NCBI RefSeq assembly: GCF_023516505.1
Contig: NZ_JAMGBB010000001.1
Location: 1,984,001 to 2,048,000 of the forward strand
Direction of reading: 5' to 3'
Length of the DNA: 64,000 nucleotides
DNA from: Sphingomonas brevis
GTDB taxonomy: Bacteria > Pseudomonadota > Alphaproteobacteria > Sphingomonadales > Sphingomonadaceae
The notes beneath the pieces are model-generated. The model did no database searches. It was not told the origin of the DNA and saw only the letters and a program-made list of their open reading frames with translations. Below, one piece after another: positions 53,855-62,552 of this stretch (position 1 is the stretch's first letter; each line of letters opens with the position of its first letter). The position numbers and the translations under genes are program-made.

Positions 53855-56014
53855 TTGTCCGATAATGATCTCGATCAGGCATTCGAGTCATTCCTCGAAG
53901 AGCTGCAGTTCGCCCAGCAAGCGGAGGGGGAGAGCCCCAAGGCAGCCTTCTTCCGCATGTACGCCGATCTTGCAGCAGAGAATGGCGATTCAATCGATCT
54001 TATCCACACGCCCGCAAAGAAGGAGGGTCAGGGCAGCTACAGGATCGATGGTTCGGCATTCGATGCCGAGCGCGGCGTCCTTTACTTGGCCGTTTGCGAC
54101 TTCAGGGAAGGCAGCGCTCTCGAAACCCTCAATGCCTCGCACATCGAGACGCTGACGCAACGGGTTCGCAGGTTCGTCGAACTGGCGTTGGATGAAGCCT
54201 TTCTTGAACGGTTCAGCAAAAGTGATCCCGAGTTCGAGGCGGGCTATCCGCTAGCCTTCCAAGCAGCGGCGGTGCGCAGAATCCGGGTCATTCTCTTTTC
54301 CAACGCACGCCTTGCTACCCGGCGCCCTCCCGAACCTGCGCCGGAAATCGGCGGAAGGCCGGTTGTGTACAACTTTCTCGATTTTGCCCGCTACGCAGAC
54401 ATACTCCGGTCGCGAAGCAGCCCCGAGCCTATCGAGGTGGACCTCATTGCTCTAAATGGAACTCCTGTTCCGTGCCTCCCGGCTTTCAATGATGCTGACG
54501 ACTATCAGTCGTACTTGGTGGCGCTGCCCGGAAAACTCCTCGCCGACATTTACGGCCTCTACGGAGCTCGGCTGCTCGAACAGAATGTCCGTACGTTCCT
54601 GCAGGCAAAGACCAAAGTAAACAAAGGCATCCTGGCTACGCTGAAGGAAACGCCGGAGATGTTCTTCGCTTACAACAATGGACTGACTGCCACAGCGTCC
54701 GGGGTTCGTACGGCATCCATGCCGGACGGGTCCATGGCCATCGCGGCAATCGACAACCTCCAGATTGTCAACGGCGGCCAGACGACCGCCTCGATACTCT
54801 ATGCACGTGACCGGTCTGCTTCAGAGCTTGATCGCGTATATGTGCAAATGAAGCTTTCAGTCGTCAGGCCCGAGCTCGTCGAGGATATCGTCCCAAAGAT
54901 TTCCCGGTTCGCGAACACGCAGAACAAGGTCAACGAAGCCGATTTCTTCGCGAGCCACAAATTCCACGTCACGATGCAACAGATTTCCAGGCGTCTTATG
55001 GCCCCGCCAAGACCCGGCATGACCGGTGGCTCGAAGTGGTTCTACGAACGCGCACGAGGACAGTACCGGGACGGAAAAGCCTACGGGACATTAAGGGAAA
55101 AGCAGCGCTTCGAAGCGGAATTCCCGCCTGCGCAGCTCATTGACAAGACGGATCTTGCCAAGTTCGAGACCACCTATGCATGCCTGCCGCACATAGTTTG
55201 CCTGGGGGGGCAGAAATGCTTCCTGCACTTTGCAGAAAAGATCGAAGCGGAGTGGCTGACATCCGAGCTTTCCTTCAACGACGACTGGTACCGGGCCGTT
55301 GCTGCGAAGGCGCTGCTGTTCCGCTGGACTGACCGGATGATCGGTCAATCCGACTGGTACCGCGAAGATCGAGGGTACAAATCCCAGACTGTGGCGTACA
55401 CGCTCGCGAGGCTCGTCAGCCACGTGAAAAAGTCGGGCAAAGCCGGTCTCAATCTGCAGATCATCTGGAATTCGCAGGATATACCGGAAGAGATTTGCGA
55501 AGCCCTGCGCCAGCTCGCCCCGCAGATTTCGAGGGCGATCAAGGACACGCCTGAAACCGTTCGAAATGTCGGAGAGTATTGCAAGAAGCAGGCGTGTTGG
55601 AACGCGATCGAACGGATGAGCTTGGAAGTGCCGGAAATTCCCGAGGCGCTGATGCTCGATGTTGAGGAGGCACGCGTCTCTGCGAAGGAAGGACGGGCTG
55701 TCCGGCAAATCGACAAGGGCATCGAGCTGGAAGCAAAGGTCCTCGAACTGATTCCCCATGCCCAGGCGCTTCACACGCATGCGACGCGTCTGCAGCTACT
55801 GACGCCCCAATCGCGCACGGCGTTGTCCAAGCTGGCTGCCGGTCGATTCCCGCTTCCACATGGCGACCTGCGAGCCATCGGTGACCTGTTCGCTCGCATG
55901 TCCGCAGCGGGCTTCGATCCCTCTTCCCTTATTGCAAACCGAGAATCTGCGGACTCTCCAACCTCGAGCTCCATCCGGCTTTCGTCCTCGGCGGTTAGGA
56001 CCGTGAGGATCTGA
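53855..56014 (+). CDS. AIPR-family protein (abortive infection phage resistance)
   Basis: A 719-residue AIPR protein. The family core is clear: LLEQNVRTFL (about residue 242), VNKGI, PEMFFAYNNGLTATA (about 267-281) and LQIVNGGQTTASI (about 300-312). A helical C-terminal region of about 250 residues follows. AIPR proteins are named after a lactococcal phage-resistance protein; their activity is not well known. The start is TTG 53855 behind a GGGGGG ribosome binding site. It opens the five-gene operon, ending 40 bp before the SNF2 helicase. In related predicted systems AIPR occurs with MutL-like ATPases. Confidence 0.85.
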   Translation: MSDNDLDQAFESFLEELQFAQQAEGESPKAAFFRMYADLAAENGDSIDLIHTPAKKEGQGSYRIDGSAFDAERGVLYLAVCDFREGSALETLNASHIETLTQRVRRFVELALDEAFLERFSKSDPEFEAGYPLAFQAAAVRRIRVILFSNARLATRRPPEPAPEIGGRPVVYNFLDFARYADILRSRSSPEPIEVDLIALNGTPVPCLPAFNDADDYQSYLVALPGKLLADIYGLYGARLLEQNVRTFLQAKTKVNKGILATLKETPEMFFAYNNGLTATASGVRTASMPDGSMAIAAIDNLQIVNGGQTTASILYARDRSASELDRVYVQMKLSVVRPELVEDIVPKISRFANTQNKVNEADFFASHKFHVTMQQISRRLMAPPRPGMTGGSKWFYERARGQYRDGKAYGTLREKQRFEAEFPPAQLIDKTDLAKFETTYACLPHIVCLGGQKCFLHFAEKIEAEWLTSELSFNDDWYRAVAAKALLFRWTDRMIGQSDWYREDRGYKSQTVAYTLARLVSHVKKSGKAGLNLQIIWNSQDIPEEICEALRQLAPQISRAIKDTPETVRNVGEYCKKQACWNAIERMSLEVPEIPEALMLDVEEARVSAKEGRAVRQIDKGIELEAKVLELIPHAQALHTHATRLQLLTPQSRTALSKLAAGRFPLPHGDLRAIGDLFARMSAAGFDPSSLIANRESADSPTSSSIRLSSSAVRTVRI

Positions 56015-56054
56015 TGGCGAAATTGCCCAAGTTGTGCGGCGCTAGGCGCGAAGC

Positions 56055-57983
56055 ATGACCGTCGAGGCAGAGTCGGTGCCAGCCGAATGGCAGCGGCATG
56101 GTGCTCGTCTGGACATCATTGTTGATGGCGATCCGCAGCAAGCCTCGAGTGAAGAAATATATGCCCTGGTATTCGATAGCTCGGACGCGATCAGGGGCAG
56201 AAAGATTTCCATCGCGACTCGGCCGGATGGACTCTCATTTTCGCGGTACCCCGCGGCGCTCGCGGTAGCAGTCGTATCGGCAGAGTCCGGCATGGGGGGT
56301 CTCGCCTGCGCCGTACGCGCGGAAGCCGGCGGCGTGGCCGTCGATATTTCACTCGAGGATTCGGCACCTGACCACTGCATTATCGGTGACCGTTGGTTTC
56401 CGCTGGCCACGGGTGCGCGTGAATCCGTTCGGATAACTTTGAAGTCGGCAGGCATACTCGAACCGGGGCCACTTTCCCTCAAGCAGTATCTCGAGCTTCG
56501 AAAGATCAGCGCAGTGCTTCCGGGCTTTTGCGACACTATCCCGCAAGGTGACATCAAGGCAGACTTCACGTCCGACCGCGAGCCTGCTGAACTCGTATCG
56601 TTCCGCGGTAATCTGTACCCCTATCAGCGGGACGGATGGCAATGGCTCACTTACATTTGGAGCGAGCGGCTGGGCGCAATTCTCGCTGACGAGATGGGAC
56701 TCGGCAAAACTATCCAATTGATCGCGCTTCTGGCATCGCCCGAGCGTGACGAGGCAGCTCCATCACTGGTCGTAGGTCCTGCTACTCTGATGGAGAACTG
56801 GCGCCGCGAAATCGACAGGTTCGCGCCAGGTTTAAAGACAGTAATCCATCAGGGAGCGCGCCGGACGGGTGACTATCGCGCATTACTGCCATTCGATGTG
56901 GTCATCACGTCCTATGACACTGTCGTTCGTGACGGAAGCATGTTTCATATGGTCGACTGGCGCATCGTCATTCTGGATGAAGCACAGGCCATCAAGAATC
57001 CGGACACGGCTCGCGCCAAGGCGGTGAAGGAGCTCCGCAGGCGATGCGGCATTGCCGTAACCGGAACGCCGGTTGAAAATCGACTCAGTGACCTGTGGTC
57101 GCTTTGCGACTTCGCCCTGCCTGGGCTGCTCGGCGACCTTGAATCCTTCGAGCTGAACTTCCCTGACGATAGACTGGGGGCTGCGGCGCTCGAGCCGCTC
57201 ACCTCGCCAATCATGCTCCGGCGGCGAGTGGCGGAGGTGGCCAAGGACCTACCCGACCGCATCGACATTCCGCAGGTTTTGCTTTTGTCGGACGACGAGG
57301 CGGCGGAGTACGAACGCGTCAGGCTTGAGACAATCGCAGAATATCCTCAAGCCGCGAGCCTCGTCGCGCTGACGCGATTGCGAATGTTCTGCGCACATCC
57401 TGGATTGCTCGACGATGTTCCGATCAGCGTTGCAGCAGGCCTGCAGTTTACCAAGCTCCAGCGGTTGTTCGAGATTGTGGATGAGGTCTTCAGTGCACGG
57501 GAAAAGATCCTCGTATTCACGTCCTACAACAGGATGGCGGACCTCATCGTCCGCGTGGTTCGGGAGCGCTATGGCAACTACGCCGCGGTCATCAACGGCG
57601 AAACGCCAATCGATCAGCGGCAGTCTGTAGTTGACCGATTCACTCAGGAGACCGGCGCAGCCCTGCTCGCCCTCAATCCGAAGGCAGCTGGAACGGGGCT
57701 CAACATAACCGCCGCGACGCACGTCGTTCATTACAATCTGGAATGGAATCCAGCAGTTGAAGACCAAGCGTCCGCGCGGGCTCACCGGCGCGGACAGGAT
57801 CGGCCGGTCACGGTTCATCGTCTCTATTTTGCCGACAGTGTGGAGGAGACTGTCAACGACCGTCTCGATCGCAAGCGCGACCTTTCGGAGACTGCGGTCG
57901 TCGGTGTCGATGGCAAGGAGGAAACGATTGCCGACATTTCCAAGGCGCTGCAGATGAGCCCGGTCAGAAAGGTGGCGCTGTGA
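56055..57983 (+). CDS. SNF2-family helicase/translocase
   Basis: A 642-residue superfamily II translocase. About 190 N-terminal residues have no known domain. The motor follows: Q-type YPYQRDGWQWL, Walker A DEMGLGKT (about 211-218), Walker B LDEAQA (about 306), GTPVENRLSDLWSL, LVFTSY, AGTGLNITAATHVVHYNLEWNP and the arginine-finger motif RAHRRGQDRPV (about 573). This is the Rad54/SWI2 type, which moves along double-stranded DNA without unwinding it. The stop overlaps the next start by four bases. It takes the motor place that Z1 ATPases have in other AIPR/MutL-type loci. Confidence 0.92.
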   Translation: MTVEAESVPAEWQRHGARLDIIVDGDPQQASSEEIYALVFDSSDAIRGRKISIATRPDGLSFSRYPAALAVAVVSAESGMGGLACAVRAEAGGVAVDISLEDSAPDHCIIGDRWFPLATGARESVRITLKSAGILEPGPLSLKQYLELRKISAVLPGFCDTIPQGDIKADFTSDREPAELVSFRGNLYPYQRDGWQWLTYIWSERLGAILADEMGLGKTIQLIALLASPERDEAAPSLVVGPATLMENWRREIDRFAPGLKTVIHQGARRTGDYRALLPFDVVITSYDTVVRDGSMFHMVDWRIVILDEAQAIKNPDTARAKAVKELRRRCGIAVTGTPVENRLSDLWSLCDFALPGLLGDLESFELNFPDDRLGAAALEPLTSPIMLRRRVAEVAKDLPDRIDIPQVLLLSDDEAAEYERVRLETIAEYPQAASLVALTRLRMFCAHPGLLDDVPISVAAGLQFTKLQRLFEIVDEVFSAREKILVFTSYNRMADLIVRVVRERYGNYAAVINGETPIDQRQSVVDRFTQETGAALLALNPKAAGTGLNITAATHVVHYNLEWNPAVEDQASARAHRRGQDRPVTVHRLYFADSVEETVNDRLDRKRDLSETAVVGVDGKEETIADISKALQMSPVRKVAL

Positions 57984-58399
57984 TCAGCGCGATTTCGAAG
58001 GTCCTGAGTGCGAACGACACTGGCGAGACCGGGGCGCACCAAGCCGGCATACTCGTGCCGAAGGATCCGACGATCCTGAGCTTCTTTCCGACCCTCCCAA
58101 CCGACGTCAAGAATCCGAGAATTCACCTGTATTTTCGCGATGACGAAGGCAGCCAGTGGGAGTTCGCCTTTATTTATTACAACAACCGGCAGTTCGGTGG
58201 CACGCGGAACGAATACCGGCTCACCCGAATGACACCGTTCATCAACAGCAACGGGCTGCATGAGGGTGACGAACTGATCCTCGAAAAGCACGATGGAGGA
58301 GTTCGGACCGTCCGGTTCAAGCGGCGCCATACTCCCGTGGTAACTGACGGCGTGCTCACACTCGGAACGGCTTGGAAGGTCGTCGGAATTGAAAAGTAG
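57980..58399 (+). CDS. Stand-alone EcoRII-N-like (B3-type) DNA-recognition protein
   Basis: A 139-residue protein that matches only the N-terminal effector-binding domain of restriction enzyme EcoRII, which reads CCWGG. Shared signatures are LSANDTG (residues 9-15), HQ (20-21), IYYN (65-68) and FGGTRNEYRLTR (72-83), corresponding to FGKTRNEKRITR of EcoRII. The specificity arms keep His, Arg76, Glu78 and Arg80 but change the two Lys to Gly74 and Tyr79. There is no PD-(D/E)XK nuclease domain. It therefore seems to be the separate sequence-recognition subunit of the restriction complex. It is coupled to the SNF2 gene by a four-base overlap. Confidence 0.85.
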   Translation: MISAISKVLSANDTGETGAHQAGILVPKDPTILSFFPTLPTDVKNPRIHLYFRDDEGSQWEFAFIYYNNRQFGGTRNEYRLTRMTPFINSNGLHEGDELILEKHDGGVRTVRFKRRHTPVVTDGVLTLGTAWKVVGIEK

Positions 58400-58411
58400 G
58401 AAGAATGCGTC

Positions 58412-60016
58412 ATGACGATTGAAACGGTCGATACCCCTCCCGATCCCGAACGGATGATCGAGGGCCTCCGCGACACCGGCTACAAGTTCAACACTGCCAT
58501 TGCCGACATCATCGACAACTCGATTGCCGCCCGTGCGACAGTCGTCGATCTCCAGATCCTCATGGATTTGCGGAACAACATCCGCATCTCGATCGCCGAT
58601 AACGGCGAGGGAATGGATCGGGATGGCCTGATCAACGCCATGACATACGGTTCAAGGCGCCGGTCCGATCCTGCAAGCCTCGGTAAGTTCGGGCTGGGGC
58701 TGAAGACAGCATCGACAGCTTTCTCGAAGCGACTCTCGGTCATCTCCCGCGCAGGTGCGTCCGAGCCGTTGCTTGAGGCTACTTGGGACCTCAAGCATGT
58801 GGCGGACAAAGGTTGGGAGCTGCTTCTCAACGACGAGCCGGATGAGGAAGCAATCGACCACCTGAACACCGTCGCGCCGAAGTCGTCGGGAACGGTGGTT
58901 CTGTGGACTGACGTAGACCGCCTGATCAAGGACTATGTCACTCCGGGCGGGAATGCCGCGCAGAACGCCCTGAACCGTGCAATTGCTGGTTTGCGGAGCC
59001 ATCTCAGCATGGTTTTCCAGAGATTCCTCGACCATTTGGACAGCCGCGCGCGCGATGTTGAAATCAGGGTCAACGGCGAGAAGATCCTTCCTTGGGATCC
59101 CTTCTGCACCGACGTCGCCGACAAGGTAGGCGACGACAAGGTCAAGGTCGCGATCGGTGATGCCAAGGAGGCCGAGTTCCAGTTGCGGGCCTACATCCTC
59201 CCCCGAAAGGAGGAATTCACTACCGACGCGGCCCTGAAGCAATCCCGCCTCGGCAACGACACGCAGGGAATCTACATCTACCGCGAAAACCGCCTGATCC
59301 AGGACGCGACGTGGCTCAGCATGTATTCGAAAGAGCCGCACGGCTCGCTGCTGCGGGTGGAGTTCTCATTCACCCACGAGCTCGATGAGGTTTTCGATAT
59401 CGATTTCAAAAAGTCGCAGATCAGCCTCAACGAAGACCTATGGCTTCATATCAGGGACCGCTTCCTCACCGCTCCGCGCCGCGAGGCTAACAACCGCTAT
59501 CGCCAGGGCAAGCGTAGCGAGGCCCGCAAGAAGGCTGCCGGCTACCACGACTCGTCAAATCGCAATATCGGCTCGAAGGAGGACGAAATCGGCGGCGCCA
59601 ATGTAAACGTAGAAAATCCCAACACGGGCATGTCCCAGCTGACTAACCGCAACGGCACTTTCAGGATCAAGCTCAAAGTCGGGCACGCCCAGAAGCCGGG
59701 CGAGCTATTCGTCCAGCCGGTTGATCAGCTTGACGACAATGCGCTGTTCGAACCGACGATCATAGATGGGCACAAGGCGGTGCGGATCAACACGTCCCAC
59801 CCATACTACCACAAGGTCTATGTCCCCAACCTGGCACAGGGGGTTACCATTCAAGGAATGGATTCGCTGTTGTGGGGACTTTGCATTGCCGAACTGAGCA
59901 CCATCAGCGACAGTACGGCGCAGCATTTCGAAGAGATGCGTTTCGAAGTCTCGCGTATTCTTCGCAAGCTGGTCGAGGATCTGCCGGAACCGGACCTAGA
60001 GGATGTGGCAGCCTGA
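58412..60016 (+). CDS. GHKL ATPase (MutL/MORC-like) of the restriction operon
   Basis: A 534-residue ATPase of the Hsp90/MutL/gyrase fold. The ATP site is complete: IADIIDNSI (residues 30-38, Asn36), DNGEGM (63-68) and LGKFGLGLKTAS (90-101). The catalytic base position holds Asp32 instead of the usual Glu, as seems normal in this branch. A transducer region and a second domain of about 250 residues follow. Such ATPases close a clamp on DNA upon ATP binding. Predicted bacterial MORC-like proteins lie in restriction operons with SNF2 or Z1 motors. The stop overlaps the HNH start by 14 bases. Confidence 0.88.
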   Translation: MTIETVDTPPDPERMIEGLRDTGYKFNTAIADIIDNSIAARATVVDLQILMDLRNNIRISIADNGEGMDRDGLINAMTYGSRRRSDPASLGKFGLGLKTASTAFSKRLSVISRAGASEPLLEATWDLKHVADKGWELLLNDEPDEEAIDHLNTVAPKSSGTVVLWTDVDRLIKDYVTPGGNAAQNALNRAIAGLRSHLSMVFQRFLDHLDSRARDVEIRVNGEKILPWDPFCTDVADKVGDDKVKVAIGDAKEAEFQLRAYILPRKEEFTTDAALKQSRLGNDTQGIYIYRENRLIQDATWLSMYSKEPHGSLLRVEFSFTHELDEVFDIDFKKSQISLNEDLWLHIRDRFLTAPRREANNRYRQGKRSEARKKAAGYHDSSNRNIGSKEDEIGGANVNVENPNTGMSQLTNRNGTFRIKLKVGHAQKPGELFVQPVDQLDDNALFEPTIIDGHKAVRINTSHPYYHKVYVPNLAQGVTIQGMDSLLWGLCIAELSTISDSTAQHFEEMRFEVSRILRKLVEDLPEPDLEDVAA

Positions 60017-60851
60017 TCACGAGCTGCTCGCGAGGCAGCTCACCGATCATTTCGGCATTGCCCTAGAAAGCCGGCCTCTCCCTGCTTCAGGGAGCTATCC
60101 ATCTTTCGAACTGGTTCCGACCGACTGTGCTCCAAGCGACGCATTCCGGCTAGTCATTCGCATCAAATGGCGCAGCCTCGAAATGCAGTTCGAACCGGGG
60201 GCCTTTGCTGGGGAATTGGTCAGTCAGATGGGGACCGCGGGGCCAGAGCGCGTCGACCTGTTCCGGCATCTCGCCGAGAAATGTACCGCCCAACGGGCCA
60301 AGGTTTCGATGCAGGTTGACGGCAATTCCGTTGCGCCTGATGCCCCCGAGTCGTGGCCAGAGAATTGGCGACGGGTCGAGATCGGACTTTCCAAGTCGCC
60401 TGCCATGGTCAACACAGAAAGCTCCGAGGACAACAATGCGGAGCTGCAGCTGTGGACCCGCCGTTTCACCGGGCTGGTGTTTGCGCTGGTACCGGTCGAG
60501 GAAACATCTCAGAGCCTCATTGAGAACGCCGAGGGTCTACCCGAAGGGTCGGTCCTGCGCGTCGAGGTCAACCGTTACGAGCGAAGCCGGATCAACAGGG
60601 CGGCATGCATCGAGATTCACGGAGCCGTGTGCAAGGCTTGCGATTTCAGCTTCGCAGAAGCCTACGGGCCCGTCGGCGAGGGGTTTATCCATGTCCACCA
60701 CGTCACGCCGGTCTCGATGCTTGGTCCGGATTACACGGTGAACCCATGCACGGACTTGGTTCCACTCTGCGCAAACTGCCACGCCATCGCGCACCGGAGA
60801 ACGCCGCCATTCACTCTCGATGAAATCCGGGCATTGCGACAGGGCGGCTAG
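60003..60851 (+). CDS. HNH endonuclease
   Basis: A 282-residue protein. The N-terminal 190 residues form an unrecognised domain that probably mediates complex assembly. The C-terminal HNH domain (about residues 198-265) has RINRAACIEIHGAVCKACDF, then HVHHVTPVS with the HH pair, NPCTDLVPLCANCHAIAHRR with the second Cys pair and final His. It is of the McrA-like type with a Cys4 structural zinc site and all catalytic residues seem present. It is the likely DNA-cutting subunit of the operon. It converges on vsr with four bases of overlap. Confidence 0.9.
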   Translation: MWQPDHELLARQLTDHFGIALESRPLPASGSYPSFELVPTDCAPSDAFRLVIRIKWRSLEMQFEPGAFAGELVSQMGTAGPERVDLFRHLAEKCTAQRAKVSMQVDGNSVAPDAPESWPENWRRVEIGLSKSPAMVNTESSEDNNAELQLWTRRFTGLVFALVPVEETSQSLIENAEGLPEGSVLRVEVNRYERSRINRAACIEIHGAVCKACDFSFAEAYGPVGEGFIHVHHVTPVSMLGPDYTVNPCTDLVPLCANCHAIAHRRTPPFTLDEIRALRQGG

Positions 60852-61318
60852 CCCCGCCCCGACGCCCTGTTGCCACTGATTTCTCCAGTCCACTCATCGC
60901 AGCGGAGCCAGCGGTCGAGGGCGGCCAGCAGAGCGGCATCCGCCAGTCTGGTCCGGCCCGTGAGAGCGCACTCCCATACCATTAGTTGCCGCCAGCCAAG
61001 TTGCTCGAGTTTGGCTCTGACGACGGTGTCGCGACGGCGGTTGGTTTCGAGCTTGCTTGCCCACTCTTCGGCGTTCGTCGCCGGCAGGCGAAACCGATGG
61101 CAGCCATGGCTGTGCCAAAAGCATCCGTGAACATGGATTACCGCCCGCCATCGCTTCAACACGAGATCGGGTTTGCCTGGAAGATCCGGACGATGGAGCC
61201 GGAATCGGAAACCTGCCCTATGAAGCAGTCGGCGTAGAATCATTTCCGGCTGCGTATTTTTTGCCCGGATGCCCGACATCATCAGGCTGCGCTTCTCGGC
61301 GGAGACTATGTCAGCCAA
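60848..61318 (-). CDS. vsr: Very short patch repair endonuclease Vsr
   Basis: Vsr nicks 5' to a T mispaired with G in hemideaminated Dcm sites, starting repair of 5-methylcytosine deamination. The 156-residue protein keeps the E. coli numbering: Glu25, Asp51 (GKPDLV), His64, Cys66, His69, His71, Cys73 (HGCFWHSHGC) and Cys117 (VWECAL). All catalytic and zinc residues are present, although Thr63 of E. coli is Val. The TTG start at 61318 overlaps the dcm stop by eight bases, as in the E. coli dcm-vsr pair. This confirms that the methylase modifies cytosine at C5. Confidence 0.95.
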   Translation of the reverse strand: MADIVSAEKRSLMMSGIRAKNTQPEMILRRLLHRAGFRFRLHRPDLPGKPDLVLKRWRAVIHVHGCFWHSHGCHRFRLPATNAEEWASKLETNRRRDTVVRAKLEQLGWRQLMVWECALTGRTRLADAALLAALDRWLRCDEWTGEISGNRASGRG

Positions 61319-62552
61319 TCTTGGCGCGAGTCCCTAGCCGTGCCCCGCCCCTAGCCGTGTCCCGCGCCAGCATTTTTGTGAGCGCAGGTTCCATGTACTT
61401 CGCAACCGCCTCAACCACCGGCACCACGACTGCGTTGCCGAACTGACGGTAGGCCTGCGTATCCGAGACCGGGATTTCCCACCTGCGATCGCCGCGGTCG
61501 AATCCCATCAGCCTGGCACATTCTGTGGGAGTGAGTCGGCGCGGCCGGGTGCCACGTTGCGCGACGAGGATCTCGGACCCATCCTTGTGATACCGAGCCG
61601 ACAGGGTCCGGGCGATGTCATCCTTTCCAAAGAGACTGAAACCGAACCCGTTGCCGGCTGTCTCGTGCTTCCTGCGATAGTCCTGCAGATACTCCCAGAG
61701 CCTCGGCGTCAGCGTATATTTTGAATCAACCTCGTTGTGTGACTGCAGGACAGCGCCGAGCCTTGGCCATTCCAGTTCGGGGGGCAGCATCCTGTCAAAA
61801 TCATCGAAGCTGAACCCGACGTCGTCGCGGAAACCCGCAATGAATATTCGCTCCCGCTTCTGCGGGACCCATGGAGCCGCGCTGATCACCCGAAAGCTGA
61901 TCGCATAGCCAAGGTCCTCCTTGAGCGTTTTGCGAATAACCTCAAAGGTACGGCCCTTGTCATGACGTTTGAGGTGTTTGACGTTTTCGAGGAGGAATGC
62001 TGCCGGCCGGTGGTAGCGGAGGATGCGCTCAATCTCGAAGAAGAGGTTTCCCTGCTTGATGTCATCGAAGCCGTGCTTCCGGCCAAGCGAGTTTTTCTTG
62101 GACACCCCCGCCAGCGAAAAAGGCTGGCAAGGAAAGCCGGCAAGAAGAACATCATGTCCCGGGATCAGGGAAGGATCCGCACCGTAGGGAGCAATATCGC
62201 CGACCATCATGTGGTCATCACCATCCGGAAAGTTTCGCGAATAGGTTTTTTGCGACCATCGGTCCCATTCGCTGGTAAAAACGCATTTTCCTCCGATCGC
62301 CTCGAAGCCAAGCCGCAAGCCCCCGATACCCGCGAAAAGATCGATAAACCTGAAGTTCGCGCGCGGCTGGTGCCTCACGCGTCTGGACGCGAGGTCTTGG
62401 AGTCGTTCGGTTACCAGCTTTGGCACCGGTATGTCGCCCTTGATGAAACGCTTGATATGTCGTTGCGAGTAGCCGAGCTCGGCAGCGGCTTCCTTCAGGC
62501 TCAATCCGGATCTGCGAAGCTCCGCTTCAAACCCGCTGGTCATTCCATGCAT
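61311..62552 (-). CDS. dcm: Dcm-like DNA (cytosine-5) methyltransferase with N-terminal HTH
   Basis: A 413-residue C5-cytosine methyltransferase. Motif I is FIDLFAGIGGLR, motif IV with the catalytic Cys (about residue 140) is GFPCQPFSLAGVSKK, motif VI ENV, motif VIII PQKRERI and motif X QAYRQFGNAVV. The target-recognition segment KYTLTPRLWEYLQDYRRKHE ... GNGFG closely follows E. coli Dcm, so CCWGG (or CCNGG) is the likely site. About 55 N-terminal residues form an HTH (LSLKEAAAELGYSQRHIKRF), as in M.EcoRII and M.SsoII, where it controls transcription. It converges with the restriction operon. Confidence 0.95.
   Translation of the reverse strand: MHGMTSGFEAELRRSGLSLKEAAAELGYSQRHIKRFIKGDIPVPKLVTERLQDLASRRVRHQPRANFRFIDLFAGIGGLRLGFEAIGGKCVFTSEWDRWSQKTYSRNFPDGDDHMMVGDIAPYGADPSLIPGHDVLLAGFPCQPFSLAGVSKKNSLGRKHGFDDIKQGNLFFEIERILRYHRPAAFLLENVKHLKRHDKGRTFEVIRKTLKEDLGYAISFRVISAAPWVPQKRERIFIAGFRDDVGFSFDDFDRMLPPELEWPRLGAVLQSHNEVDSKYTLTPRLWEYLQDYRRKHETAGNGFGFSLFGKDDIARTLSARYHKDGSEILVAQRGTRPRRLTPTECARLMGFDRGDRRWEIPVSDTQAYRQFGNAVVVPVVEAVAKYMEPALTKMLARDTARGGARLGTRAKIG

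Noticed and set aside
57980-58399. Truncated pseudogene of an EcoRII enzyme
   Set aside because: The ORF has overlap-coupled start and an intact domain ending cleanly, followed 12 bp later by the next operon gene. No remains of a nuclease domain are seen in any frame.
53855-60851. DISARM, BREX or classical Mza system
   Set aside because: No DUF1998 or PLD protein (DISARM), no PglZ or BrxL (BREX), and no Z1 ATPase or PD-(D/E)XK protein (Mza). Only the GHKL ATPase and AIPR are shared with Mza-like loci.
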